DNA of 64,000 nucleotides from Mojavia pulchra JT2-VF2 (lineage in GTDB: Bacteria; Cyanobacteriota; Cyanobacteriia; Cyanobacteriales; Nostocaceae), in contig JAHHHN010000009.1 of the NCBI GenBank assembly GCA_019359325.1, positions 1 through 64,000 of the forward strand. The letters run 5' to 3'. A model generated the notes under the pieces. It saw only the letters and a program-made list of their open reading frames with translations, ran no database searches and was not told the origin of the DNA. The position numbers and the translations under genes are program-made. Positions 20,902 to 30,119 of the stretch are shown piece after piece. Within the stretch, counting starts at the first letter, position 1. Each line of letters begins with the position of its first letter.

Positions 20902-20942
20902 AATGAGCGATCGCCTTAGTCTTGGTGGGGCGATCGCTCATT
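20902..20942 (-). terminator. Hairpin containing two HIP1 cores, 3' of the triple-repeat gene
   Basis: Perfect 14-nt arms AATGAGCGATCGCC (20902-20915) and GGCGATCGCTCATT (20929-20942) with a 13-nt loop. It lies 45 bp beyond the stop of the minus-strand gene at 20988. It could act as a terminator or mRNA-stabilising hairpin; there is no strong T-run. Confidence 0.5.
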
Positions 20943-20987
20943 ATGTGTGTACAATCTGGTTTACAAGTTTTGTCCTGCAAATCGCTG

Positions 20988-22421
20988 TCAAGTTTGGGCA
21001 CTGGTAACAAGCTGATTCCAGGCATTGACTACTTCCTGTAAATTCTTCGGCAGAGAATTTTGCGAAATATCGTTATACTGAATCGTCCCCTCTTGGTTGG
21101 TGAGAGTGTAGGTAATATAATCAGCAGCTCCTTGCGGTGCGGGGTAATTCAAATTTTTGAATTTACCGAATCTGGATTGTTTCACTAATTGCAAAAATTG
21201 TTGCACCTGCTGAGGAGAAAGGCGGTGAACACTACGCTCAGAATCGTTAGCATCACCAATTCGCACCCGAATCAAACTCCCATCATTGAGTAAAACAGTT
21301 TCATAGGTTCTACCAGCAAAACCACCACTAGAGATTTGCCGAAACACCACACCTCTATCTAAAGGTGCTGGTAACTCACTAGCGGGAATTGGTAGCGGTG
21401 TCAGTTTGCCAGAATTACCACTTGAGCTATTGTTGTTGGCAAGCTTAATTTGGGAACCAGTTTCATCACTCAAAAAGACCCAAGAGCTTTGTCTGTTAGA
21501 TGATTGTACAGATACTTCCCAGCCAGATACTAATATTTGATCGCAAGGATAGGGAAAAGTTGAGCGCTCACAACCTTGAGCTATTTTTGTTTGTTTATAT
21601 CCTACGATTTTCAGCACTCTTATCGGTAGCCCTGACACCTGGGAAGCTTGACTCAAAACAGCATTTCCAACTCGTTCAGGCAATTTCTGCCCCGAAATTT
21701 CGCTGGCTGTTTCATTTAACCTAACTGCGGAACCCGTTTGATTAGTGTGATAAACCAAGGTTTGACCAACTGATCCCACAACTACCCGCCAGCCCGGTAC
21801 TAAAGCTTGTGTACAACCTTGATTAGCATCAGCCAATTCTAAACAGCCATCTCTCCAAGTTCGTTGTTGAGCTTGAATGATATTTAGCCGAGAACTTGGT
21901 TGTTGTAAACGTGCAGATGCAGCTTGCAAAACCGCAGTTTTGACAGATTGAGGAAATTTACTTGATAGGTTGTTTGTGGGAATTTTTGCAGAAGCCAAGC
22001 GTAAAGACCGCCCGTTGCTATTGGTGTGATAAACCCAGTTTTGTTTACCATCAGAGACTACAACTCGCAAACCAGGAACTAACGCTTGGGTACAAAGTTC
22101 ATTCGGCTGCGGTAGTTCTAAGCAACCATCGCGCCAAGTCTGTTGGCTGTAATCAATAATTTGCAATTTTTTTCTTGAGATTCCCTCTCTGCGCGCTAAA
22201 TCTCGTAGCACTGCGTTAGCTACTGGACGTGGTAATTGGTTTTGTCTGCGATCGCCTTTGATGACTTCATTTGTTGTCTGTGCTGAAAGTTGTGCAGAAG
22301 CTGCAATACTACTTTTGATTAGTGTTAAGCCACTACCAACAGCTAAAATTCCAGTTAAAACTAAGGCAGTAAAAATTCGCGCTTGATTGCTGCTACGATA
22401 ATTAGTTAATGAATTTTTCAT
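20988..22421 (-). CDS. Secreted protein with three tandem repeats, function unknown
   Basis: The product has 477 residues. The N-terminus has a basic stretch and a hydrophobic segment (FTALVLTGILAVGSGLTL), a signal peptide or anchor. Three repeats of about 85 residues follow, each starting with a V.NAVL/VKTAVL helix, then TWRDGCLEL, C-TQALVPG-RVVV and VYHT. The first two are close to each other; the third is diverged (QGCERSTFPYPCDQILVSGW) but keeps the two cysteines, so each unit probably has a disulfide. After about residue 350 comes a different domain (GGFAGRTYETVLLNDGSLIR). It appears to be a cyanobacterial family without a known role. Confidence 0.8.
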   Translation of the reverse strand: MKNSLTNYRSSNQARIFTALVLTGILAVGSGLTLIKSSIAASAQLSAQTTNEVIKGDRRQNQLPRPVANAVLRDLARREGISRKKLQIIDYSQQTWRDGCLELPQPNELCTQALVPGLRVVVSDGKQNWVYHTNSNGRSLRLASAKIPTNNLSSKFPQSVKTAVLQAASARLQQPSSRLNIIQAQQRTWRDGCLELADANQGCTQALVPGWRVVVGSVGQTLVYHTNQTGSAVRLNETASEISGQKLPERVGNAVLSQASQVSGLPIRVLKIVGYKQTKIAQGCERSTFPYPCDQILVSGWEVSVQSSNRQSSWVFLSDETGSQIKLANNNSSSGNSGKLTPLPIPASELPAPLDRGVVFRQISSGGFAGRTYETVLLNDGSLIRVRIGDANDSERSVHRLSPQQVQQFLQLVKQSRFGKFKNLNYPAPQGAADYITYTLTNQEGTIQYNDISQNSLPKNLQEVVNAWNQLVTSAQT

Positions 22422-22884
22422 AGTAAAATCACAAAATTAACATTTAGCCAGTACTGATTAGTTGCTAGTCATAATTGGCTAGCAACTAATTAGAAATAGA
22501 GCATATAATCCCAAAACTTAACTACTTGCAACTAAACAAGCGTCTGTCTTCTGAGCTAGATGTGAAGATAGACGCTGATATATTTTTGATTTGTTCCTGA
22601 ATCTTACAATATGATTTATACAAGGTGAAGATACTTCACCCTACTGGCTTAGTCATCTGAGTGGCTTTAACCAAACCAGACTTACAACATCAGCAAATAT
22701 AAATAAAATCCAAAATAATATTAAGCACTTAATAATTAAAATCTACTAACGCTAGCCACCTATATAGCAATCCGATTTGATTTCTGAATCACTCGTAGAG
22801 GTAAGGGACTGGGGATTAGGGACTGGGGACTGGGAAGAAGGAATAAAGGTGTACTGAATTTTGTTCAAAAATCAAATATGAGTC
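22422..22884. other. Intergenic with G-rich simple repeat
   Basis: About 460 bp. At about 22797-22841 there is a G-rich direct repeat (GGGACTGGGGATTA and variants) of a type scattered through this genome region. No gene was seen. Confidence 0.4.
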
Positions 22885-23415
22885 CTATATCACTAGGGGG
22901 CAATAGCTGAAAGCCGTAAGGGGTTGTTGCTCAACTGACTGATTATTCGGCGCATCAAATCTAATAGTACTAGCTGCCCAGTCTTTTAAATCAGGTGCCA
23001 GCCAGATTAGTTTGCGGAGAATTTCATCATTAACCCACAACACCAAGGGGCAATGAAACTGTTTACGGAACTCATCTCGCATGAGATTGGTACTAATGAT
23101 GAGTTCATTAATATCTACTACAGATTCCAGACCTCTGATTATCAAAGCATCAGGTTGGCTAACACCAACTGAACTTGTGATGGTTGTATACAGTGTGTCG
23201 TCTCCAGGCGAGAGCATAATTTCTCGAATATCTGCTGATGAAATCTCTGTTAACAAGTTCAGCACCTGCTGTTGCTTGTTACTAGAGTTACAAGACGCCA
23301 ATATTAATGAAAATGCACCAGCAGAAACCATCATCGCTCTGGCCAGCCTCTTAGTAGCAGCGACGGTGTTCCCCATACCGTCTTGTGAATTATTTAAGCT
23401 GCTAATCATGATCAA
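22885..23415 (-). CDS. Probable truncated N-terminal module of a larger cyanobacterial protein
   Basis: The product has 176 residues. The segment DALIIRGLESVVDINELI and then LMRDEFRKQFHCPLVLWVNDEILRKLIWLAPDLKDWA resembles the N-terminal, degenerate ATPase-like module I associate with large cyanobacterial TPR/WD40/CHAT-type proteins. The P-loop-like position reads LILASCNSSNKQQQ, without GK(S/T). Here the protein stops after a short tail (FSYCPLVI) and no TPR or effector part follows, so it is either a stand-alone domain or a truncated gene. The assignment rests on pattern memory only. Confidence 0.5.
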   Translation of the reverse strand: MIMISSLNNSQDGMGNTVAATKRLARAMMVSAGAFSLILASCNSSNKQQQVLNLLTEISSADIREIMLSPGDDTLYTTITSSVGVSQPDALIIRGLESVVDINELIISTNLMRDEFRKQFHCPLVLWVNDEILRKLIWLAPDLKDWAASTIRFDAPNNQSVEQQPLTAFSYCPLVI

Positions 23416-23938
23416 ATCCTGCCTTTGGTCTTTAAAAGTACCTTAGCCTTTTTAGTTTAATTCGCTCATCAACTCTTTATCCAAAGTATTTTTAGGTAAA
23501 ATTCGATAAAATTTATTGATGTGCTTACAGTAATACTACGCATTATTTCATAAGCAAGGATGTGGTGTGCAACCCCACATTTACGGGAAATTAACCGTTG
23601 GCTATGTGATGTAAGTCACAACAAAAAATAAATCTTAGTTTCAATAATAGTCGCTTAACTACCTTCTACAGGGCTTTTAGGTTGCCAAAGGCGTTACCGT
23701 AAAGGCGCGGTTCGTGTCTTGCCACAAATGCAAGTAAAATAACGATTTTTGCTCAGTTATTAGTACTTGAAAAACTTTAAATAATATTAATAAGTCTCTC
23801 ATACAAGTTCATAAATTTATTAAGAAGCGTAAATTCACAACAATAATTTAGTATAAGTAGCTATTCAACAGGCAATAACGCAACTTCTGTCATCTATCCT
23901 AGTCATGATTCTTAATTTAAGAATGCCTGTAGTCAATA
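23416..23938. other. Intergenic, divergent promoter region
   Basis: About 520 bp between divergent genes. No palindrome or known operator could be picked. The ORF at 23081-23446 on the plus strand is antisense to the gene at 22885 and was not called. Confidence 0.4.
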
Positions 23939-25189
23939 ATGAAAAAACTTGTAAAGTGGTTTATGAATTTTTCACGCTGGAATGTTTACCCTAGCCGAAA
24001 GCGGGCACTATTTGCGATGATGACCGCCTTAAGCTTGATAGCTACTGCAATGCTATCGTTGCCCTTAAATGCTCAAAATGTTCCTTTACGATCGCCAGCA
24101 TCTGAGTTGAGGGGCGTATGGTTAACAAATATAGATAGTGATGTGCTGTTTGAGCGCGATCGCCTGAAAAAATCTTTGCAACGGCTAAGTGAACTCAACT
24201 TTAATACTGTGTATCCTACAGTTTGGAATTGGGGCTATACGCTGTATCCTAGCAAAGTCGCAGCCAAAGTTATCGGGCGATCGCTCGATCCCACACCGGG
24301 GTTGCAAAAGCGAGATATGCTCAAAGAAGTTGTCGAAGAAGGACACAAAAAAAATTTAAAAGTCATTCCCTGGTTTGAATTTGGCTTTATGGCTCCTGCT
24401 GATTCCCAATTAGCCAAACGTCACCCCCAATGGCTGACTAGTTTTAGGAACGGTAAGCGAATCGTCAAAGAAGGTACTCATGACCGGGTTTGGCTAAATC
24501 CCTTTCGCCCAGATGTGCAAAAATTTATTCAAGATTTAATAGTTGAAATCGTCAAAAATTACAATATCGACGGCATTCAATTTGATGACCATTTTGGTTT
24601 GCCATCAGATTTAGGTTACGATGCTTACACTGTTGCCTTGTATGCAAAAGAACACAAAGGCAAAAAGCCCCCCAGTAACCCACGAGATCCAGAATGGGTG
24701 AGGTGGAGAGCTAATAAAATTACCGACTTTATGAAACGGGTATTTACAGCCATCAAAGCCACTAAAAAAGGCTGTATCGTTTCCGTTGCGCCCAATCCCC
24801 AACGTTTTTCCTATGAGTACTTTTTAGCAGACTGGCAAAGATGGGAACGTATGGGAATCGTAGAAGACTTGGTTATCCAGGTGTATCGCAATGACTTGAA
24901 TGTCTTTATCAGCGAATTAGAATATCCAGAAGTCAAAGCAGCACAAAGTCATATTCCTGTAAGTATTGGTATTTTGACTGGGCTGAAAAACAGATCTGTA
25001 TCTATGGAACAGATTCAGACACAAGTACAAAAAGTACGCGATCGCAATTTTGCCGGGGTAGCATTCTTTTTCTATGAAACTCTATGGAACATGAGCCAAG
25101 AAAAGCCCATAGACCGTCAGACAGCCTTCCAGAAGATCTTCCCCACACCAACGGCATATCCTAATTTGCTCGCGGGTTGGAAACCTTAA
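23939..25189 (+). CDS. Secreted family-10-like glycoside hydrolase (DUF187/GHL10)
   Basis: The product has 416 residues. Signal region: basic start, then MMTALSLIATAMLSLPLNAQ. The domain starts at ELRGVWLTNIDSDVLFERD, with TVYPTVWNWGYTLYPS, VIPWFEFGFMAP and DGIQFDDHFGLPSDLGYDAY; these are the hallmarks of the YngK/DUF187 TIM-barrel family, thought to act on cell-wall or other polysaccharides. The acidic residues in WFEFG and in the FDDHFG motif are candidate catalytic or binding residues. It is followed by a repeat field, not by a partner gene. Confidence 0.88.
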   Translation: MKKLVKWFMNFSRWNVYPSRKRALFAMMTALSLIATAMLSLPLNAQNVPLRSPASELRGVWLTNIDSDVLFERDRLKKSLQRLSELNFNTVYPTVWNWGYTLYPSKVAAKVIGRSLDPTPGLQKRDMLKEVVEEGHKKNLKVIPWFEFGFMAPADSQLAKRHPQWLTSFRNGKRIVKEGTHDRVWLNPFRPDVQKFIQDLIVEIVKNYNIDGIQFDDHFGLPSDLGYDAYTVALYAKEHKGKKPPSNPRDPEWVRWRANKITDFMKRVFTAIKATKKGCIVSVAPNPQRFSYEYFLADWQRWERMGIVEDLVIQVYRNDLNVFISELEYPEVKAAQSHIPVSIGILTGLKNRSVSMEQIQTQVQKVRDRNFAGVAFFFYETLWNMSQEKPIDRQTAFQKIFPTPTAYPNLLAGWKP

Positions 25190-25191
25190 AA

Positions 25192-25510
25192 GAAGCAGGG
25201 GAGCAGGGGAGCAGAGGGGAGGAAATCCGAATCTGTCTGATCGCAACATAGTATGAGTGCTGAGTGCTGAGTGCTGAGTTCTGAGTTCCGAACACAAAGC
25301 TTTGAGTAAAGAGCTAATCGTTCCGAGTTCCAAACACGACGTTTCGAGTTCCAATCTCGGTGTTTCGAGTCAAAAGCTCGACATTCCAAGTTCCAAGCTT
25401 GAAGTTCCGAGTCAAAAGCTCGACATTCCAAGTTTTGAACACGAAATTCCGAGTTCCAAGCTCGAAGTTCCGAGTTTTGAGCGCTGAATGCTGAGTGTTT
25501 AGTTCCAAGT
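25192..25510. repeat. G-rich motif plus heptamer array (STRR-like), 21-bp higher order
   Basis: 25192-25220 holds GGGGAGCA repeats; 25254-25283 is GAGTGCT/GAGTTCT heptamers. From 25324 to 25491 there are eight consecutive 21-bp units (three heptamers each), for example CGAGTTCCAAACACGACGTT and CGAGTCAAAAGCTCGACATT. Units 3 and 5 are identical. The plus frame (25302-25487) and two minus frames (25186-25584, 25314-25508) are open across it, which a period of 21 allows by itself. Confidence 0.85.
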
Positions 25511-25584
25511 AACGATTTATAGCAGTTGCCGGATAGATTAGGACAAGGATTAATCATCAAACATGGACAATAAGCGACTTTCAA

Positions 25585-25667
25585 ACCTGTTCCCTGCTCC
25601 CTGCTCCCTGCCCCCTGCCCCCTGCGTTCTTAATGATAAGTCTTTAACCGGACACGATATGAAACGG
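25585..25667. repeat. CTGCTCCC run plus GTTCTTAATGATAAGTC repeat
   Basis: Tandem CCCTGCTC/CCCCTGC units are followed by GCGTTCTTAATGATAAGTCT, then TTAACCGGACACGATA. The second part matches 49693-49736 closely, and that copy is also preceded by a C-rich CTGCTC stretch. It lies directly 3' of the site-2 protease gene. Confidence 0.7.
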
Positions 25668-25669
25668 TA

Positions 25670-27175
25670 TTAACCCCCGATTCCCAAACGTCCAGCCAAG
25701 GCTGGAGTCAAGGGCAGGAGCGTAGCAATCATTAAGAACAAAGCTAAAAGACCTAAAGCGGCTCTAGCATCATCAGGTTCGCTAATTTCATTCAAGCTGG
25801 GACGTTCTAAATCTCGTTGTAAGAACAGAATCAAAATTGCCCAGTACATAGCCAAAGGATTAAAAAGTGACACTAGCCCCAGGACAATTAAAGTTGCCAA
25901 GGTCGTCCTTCCTGCGGTTTTGCGTCCATAAATCGCTTGGACAATGCGGCCACCATCTAATTGTCCGGCTGGCATCAAGTTTAAGGCAGTGATGACTAAC
26001 CCTAGCCAACCAATCACTACTAGGGGATGAACACTCACCAGGGGTGACTGTAAAGCGGAACCCAGGACAACCCGTGCCAAGCTACCCACCAAAATAGAAC
26101 CTTGGAAAAACTGATTTGGCAGTTGAAATAAACTGCCTGGATGGGAAAGCAACAACCCAATTATCAGCATTAACAAAGAAACGATACCGCCAGCGGCTGG
26201 CCCTGCCAGAGCGATATCAAATAATACCTTACGGTTAGGTAGTAAAGATTCAAAGCGGGTAATGGCACCGAAAGAGCCAATTTGTATAGCAGGTAGAAAG
26301 AAAGGTAAACTCAGACGGACTTGGTGGCGTCGGGCAAGTAACCAATGACCGATTTCGTGCGCTATCAAAATTGACCATAACCCAATGGCTATGGGTAAAG
26401 TTTCTGACAACCGTTCTAGGTGGTCAAATAAATCAAAATTCAGCAGTATTCCCGCAGCTTCCAAACTAGTAGCAAGAGCTGCCAGGAATAAGATGCCCGC
26501 AAACGCTTTTTGGGCTAACGACATCCGGCGCGGGTCATTGCGGCTGGGTAGAACAATCACCACAGGTTTTCCGTCTGTATTCTCTACCAAAAACAGGCGA
26601 TAGCGATCGCCCAGACGTTCCTGCAAACTCCTGCTCAAACGGTTGTGAATCTCCTGTGGTTCTCCCCGCAGATTACCTTTGAAAATCGCTCCTTCCTGGT
26701 AAGGGATTGTTTCTGTGGCAAAAAATGTATCAATTCCGAAAATGCCTTTAATTGCATTCAAGTCATCTTCTGGAATAGGCATTAACTCAAGTTTTAGCTC
26801 TGCACCTTCTGTGGGGGCGTTGGAGCTTTGTGTAGAATTCAGTTCAGGTGAAGAATTATTAGCCAGCCTTTCTGTTGCCCTTTGTTTGAGTAACTCATCT
26901 TGTCCAGCTGAACGTAACTGCTTTCCCAAAAAGATATAAAGTCCAGCGGAAGCTACCACCAAGAACAATATACCTACTATATTGATGTAAATCCCTGCTG
27001 CAAACAAACCAAAGAACAACAGCCAAGGAGTCATCAGCACCACCGACTGTAACCAGGCTAAAATTCCCAGTTTCCCAAAAGGTCTGGCGCGATAAAAGCC
27101 CCAACCCAAAATGCCGAAAGCTACCAGCACAATTGTTGCAACGATAGAAGTTTCTGATAAAGTAAACATCTCCAA
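25670..27175 (-). CDS. Site-2 protease family (M50) membrane metallopeptidase
   Basis: The product has 501 residues with multiple membrane segments (N-terminal pair at about 10-85, then from about 215 onward). The zinc motif HEIGHWLLARRHQ is near residue 270, and the third ligand motif NLMPAGQLDGGRI is near 397-409. The region between the N-terminal helices and the peptidase core (about 95-210) is soluble, ending in a domain with RGEPQEIHNRLSRSLQERLG. Such proteins cleave membrane-bound regulators or act as EGY1-like proteases in plastids and cyanobacteria. Substrate unknown. The upstream gene is on the opposite strand. Confidence 0.9.
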   Translation of the reverse strand: MEMFTLSETSIVATIVLVAFGILGWGFYRARPFGKLGILAWLQSVVLMTPWLLFFGLFAAGIYINIVGILFLVVASAGLYIFLGKQLRSAGQDELLKQRATERLANNSSPELNSTQSSNAPTEGAELKLELMPIPEDDLNAIKGIFGIDTFFATETIPYQEGAIFKGNLRGEPQEIHNRLSRSLQERLGDRYRLFLVENTDGKPVVIVLPSRNDPRRMSLAQKAFAGILFLAALATSLEAAGILLNFDLFDHLERLSETLPIAIGLWSILIAHEIGHWLLARRHQVRLSLPFFLPAIQIGSFGAITRFESLLPNRKVLFDIALAGPAAGGIVSLLMLIIGLLLSHPGSLFQLPNQFFQGSILVGSLARVVLGSALQSPLVSVHPLVVIGWLGLVITALNLMPAGQLDGGRIVQAIYGRKTAGRTTLATLIVLGLVSLFNPLAMYWAILILFLQRDLERPSLNEISEPDDARAALGLLALFLMIATLLPLTPALAGRLGIGG

Positions 27176-27565
27176 ACCTTCGCTTTTGAGACCGAGCTAG
27201 TACAAGTCCGGTATTGCAGATACATTAATTAATCTATAACGCCGTCTGTGGCTTGCCCAATAAAAAAATTTCACCCCCAAAGGAGTGAAGCTCAAAGACG
27301 AAAGACACGGAGATTGATGTGCAGTGAGATTTTAGGAATCAGTATTAGAGATAGCCTAATTCAATTTGAAGTTAACTTAAGGTAATAAACGAGAAGTCTT
27401 GAGCCACCGTTGGAGATTTCTAGAACAGCCTAGTACAGTTGCGCGAAATTCAAAATTCAAAATACTCTACAAAAAGCCACCTTTGGGGCATATCAGCAAT
27501 TTATAATTTGCTCTTTTAACATTTAAGTACAAAAGAACCTAATCGCCACAATCATTCTGTCTTGA

Positions 27566-27652
27566 AAGTGCTGAATGCTAAGTCCTGAGTTAGAAAGTTT
27601 CTTTCTACCTCCCCTGCTCCCCTGCTCTCTGCCCTCTTCTCCTCTGCCTTAT
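27566..27652 (-). repeat. Dispersed composite repeat, inverted partner of the copA insert
   Basis: Order on the plus strand: GTGCTGAATGCTAAGTCCTG heptamers, AGAAAGTTTCTTTCTACCTC, then CCCTGCTCCCCTGCTC and CTTCTCCTCTGCC. The reverse complement of 29618-29732, inside the ATPase gene, has the same blocks in the same order with few changes. This copy ends 14 bp before the -35 box of the ATPase promoter. Confidence 0.85.
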
Positions 27653-27665
27653 TCATCAAGACCCC

Positions 27666-27697
27666 TTGACTCTCCAGTAAACTGGAGCATTCAAAAT
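27666..27697 (+). promoter_or_regulatory. MerR-type promoter/operator of the metal ATPase operon
   Basis: A TTGACT -35 box (27666-27671) is separated by 19 bp from a TCAAAA -10-like element (27691-27696). The spacer holds the dyad CTCCAGT-AA-ACTGGAG (27672-27687). An over-long spacer filled by a dyad is the hallmark of MerR/CueR-controlled promoters. The same dyad core occurs before the merR-like gene at 30693. Confidence 0.85.
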
Positions 27698-27738
27698 GAA
27701 ATCAGTTGTTAGCACCGCTTGGTAAATGGAGTAATGAA

Positions 27739-30105
27739 ATGGAGAATGCCACACTGAAACTGCGCGGGATGAGTTGTGCCTCCTGCGCCAGAAGTGTTGA
27801 AGATGCAATTCTTTCGGTTTCTGGCGTTAATGAATGTAGCGTGAATTTTGGGGCAGAGCAGGCAACAGTAAACTATGATCCCAAAAAAACTGATTTACAA
27901 GCTATTCAAGATGCAGTAGATGCAGCTGGTTATTCTGCTCATCCACTCCAAGAAAACTTGATGGCGGGAGAAGATGACGCCGAGAAAACGGCTCGTTTGC
28001 GAGAGTCGCGCTACCTACTGCGGAAAGTTGTTGTGGGTGGGGTGATTGGGGTTCTGTTAGTAGTTGGTTCGTTACCGATGATGATTGGGTTGCATTTACC
28101 CTTAATTCCAGCATGGTTGCATAATCCTTGGGTACAGTTCGTACTGACAACCCCGGTGCTGTTCTGGTGCGGTGCTGATTTCTTTAAAAATGCCTGGAAA
28201 GCTTTGAAACGACACACTGCAACTATGGATACTTTAGTTGCTCTTGGTACAGGGGCAGCATATATCTATTCGATTTTTGTCACAGTTTTTCCTGGTTTGT
28301 TTGTAGCTCAAGGATTAACGCCGGATGTTTATTATGAGGCAGCAGTTGTAATTATTGCTTTACTTCTTTTGGGACGGTGGTTAGAAAATCGCGCTAAAGG
28401 ACAAACTTCGGAAGCAATTCGGCAACTCATTGGCTTACAAGCCAAGACTGCACGTCTGATTCGCAACGGACGTGAAGTAGATGTTCCCATTGCAGAAGTA
28501 CAAATTGGTGATGTAGTGCTTGTTCGTCCTGGTGAGAAGATTCCCGTAGATGGGGAAGTAATTGAAGGAGCATCCACAGTTGATGAAGCGATGGTAACTG
28601 GGGAAAGTCTACCTGTGAAAAAGCAACCAGGAAATGAAGTTATTGGAGCCACGATTAACAAAACTGGGAGTTTTAAGTTCCGCACAACACGAGTTGGCAA
28701 GGATACGGTGTTAGCGCAGATTGTGCAATTAGTGCAGCAGGCTCAAGGAAGTAAAGCCCCAATTCAACGTTTAGCAGACCAAGTTACCGGATGGTTTGTG
28801 CCTGTGGTAATTGCGATCGCTATCCTTACTTTTATCTTATGGTTCAACTTCATGGGCAACCTCACTTTAGCTTTAATCGCAACAGTTGGGGTACTGATTA
28901 TCGCCTGTCCTTGTGCTTTGGGTTTAGCCACACCAACTTCTGTCATGGTAGGAACAGGTAAAGGAGCCGAAAACGGTATTTTAATTAAGGGAGCCGAAAG
29001 CCTAGAATTGGCACACAAGATTCAAACAATAGTATTGGACAAAACAGGAACAATTACGCAAGGTAAACCAACAGTTACAGATTTTGTGGCAGTAAACGGC
29101 ACTTATAATGGCAATGAAATCAAGCTGCTACAACTTGCAGCATCAGTAGAACGCAATTCCGAACATCCACTTGCAGAAGCGGTTGTCAGATACGCCCAAT
29201 CCCAAGAAGTAGGACTAGCTGATGTTAAAGACTTTGAGGCAATTGCAGGTAGTGGTGTACAAGGCTTTGTTTCTCACCGTCTTGTACAAATTGGTACACA
29301 ACGTTGGATGACAGAATTAGGAATTGACACCCAAAGCTTGCAAAACGACAAAGAGCGCTTAGAATACTTAGGTAAAACTGCAATTTGGATTGCAGTTGAC
29401 GGAGAAATCAAGGGATTGATGGGGATTTCTGATGCTATTAAACCCACCTCCACTCAAGCAATAAAAGCATTGCAAAAACTCGGTTTAGAAGTAGTGATGC
29501 TCACAGGAGATAATCGCCGCACCGCAGAATCCATCGCCCGTGAAGTTGGTATAGAACGCGTCTTAGCAGAAGTACGCCCCGACCAAAAAGCGGCGGTGAT
29601 TAAGTCTTTGCAAGCAGAGGGGCAGAGGAGAAGGGGGCAGGGAGCAGGGGAGCAGGGGAGCAGGGGAGGTAGAAAGAGACTTTCTGACTCAGAACTCAGC
29701 ACTCAGCACTCACAACTGGGCACTCAGCACTCGATTGTTGCAATGGTTGGTGATGGTATCAATGATGCACCAGCCTTGGCTCAAGCCGATGTTGGCATAG
29801 CAATTGGTACTGGAACAGATGTGGCGATCGCAGCTAGTGACATTACACTCATATCTGGTGATTTGCAAGGTATTGTCACTGCCATTCAACTCAGTCGCGC
29901 CACGATTCGCAACATTCGGCAAAATCTATTCTTCGCCTTCATTTACAACGTTGTTGGAATTCCCATAGCTGCTGGTGTTCTCTTCCCCTTCTTTGGTTGG
30001 TTGCTTAATCCAATGATCGCAGGTGCAGCAATGGCATTTAGCTCTGTTTCGGTTGTCACAAACGCTCTACGTCTGCGTAAATTCCAAGCTAAAGCAATTG
30101 TATAA
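27739..30105 (+). CDS. Copper-type P1B ATPase with repeat-derived insertion
   Basis: The start is set at ATG 27739 ([10 protein letters not shown]), with GGAG 8 bp upstream; an upstream TTG at 27706 is unlikely. The product has 788 residues. It has an HMA domain with [12 protein letters not shown] actuator, CPC metal site at about 392 ([12 protein letters not shown]), DKTGTIT at about 434, an HP motif in SEHPLAEAV, and [10 protein letters not shown] at about 671. CPC plus an N-terminal MxCxxC indicates Cu+ (or Ag+) export. Between SLQAEG and IVAMVGDG about 37 extra residues ([26 protein letters not shown]) are encoded by a dispersed repeat, in frame. Cupredoxin and MerR genes follow. Confidence 0.93.
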   Translation: MENATLKLRGMSCASCARSVEDAILSVSGVNECSVNFGAEQATVNYDPKKTDLQAIQDAVDAAGYSAHPLQENLMAGEDDAEKTARLRESRYLLRKVVVGGVIGVLLVVGSLPMMIGLHLPLIPAWLHNPWVQFVLTTPVLFWCGADFFKNAWKALKRHTATMDTLVALGTGAAYIYSIFVTVFPGLFVAQGLTPDVYYEAAVVIIALLLLGRWLENRAKGQTSEAIRQLIGLQAKTARLIRNGREVDVPIAEVQIGDVVLVRPGEKIPVDGEVIEGASTVDEAMVTGESLPVKKQPGNEVIGATINKTGSFKFRTTRVGKDTVLAQIVQLVQQAQGSKAPIQRLADQVTGWFVPVVIAIAILTFILWFNFMGNLTLALIATVGVLIIACPCALGLATPTSVMVGTGKGAENGILIKGAESLELAHKIQTIVLDKTGTITQGKPTVTDFVAVNGTYNGNEIKLLQLAASVERNSEHPLAEAVVRYAQSQEVGLADVKDFEAIAGSGVQGFVSHRLVQIGTQRWMTELGIDTQSLQNDKERLEYLGKTAIWIAVDGEIKGLMGISDAIKPTSTQAIKALQKLGLEVVMLTGDNRRTAESIAREVGIERVLAEVRPDQKAAVIKSLQAEGQRRRGQGAGEQGSRGGRKRLSDSELSTQHSQLGTQHSIVAMVGDGINDAPALAQADVGIAIGTGTDVAIAASDITLISGDLQGIVTAIQLSRATIRNIRQNLFFAFIYNVVGIPIAAGVLFPFFGWLLNPMIAGAAMAFSSVSVVTNALRLRKFQAKAIV
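29618..29732 (+). repeat. Dispersed repeat inserted in frame within the ATPase gene
   Basis: G-rich units (GGAGCAGG three times) are followed by AGGTAGAAAGAGACTTTCTG and the heptamers CTCAGCACTCAGCACTCA. It keeps the reading frame and has no stop codon. It is the inverted partner of 27566-27652. Confidence 0.85.
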
Positions 30106-30119
30106 ATTAGGAGACAAAA

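Noticed and set aside
25082-25584. Overlapping 60-130-codon frames on both strands
   Set aside because: All are produced by the heptamer array; composition is repetitive and several frames are open at once.
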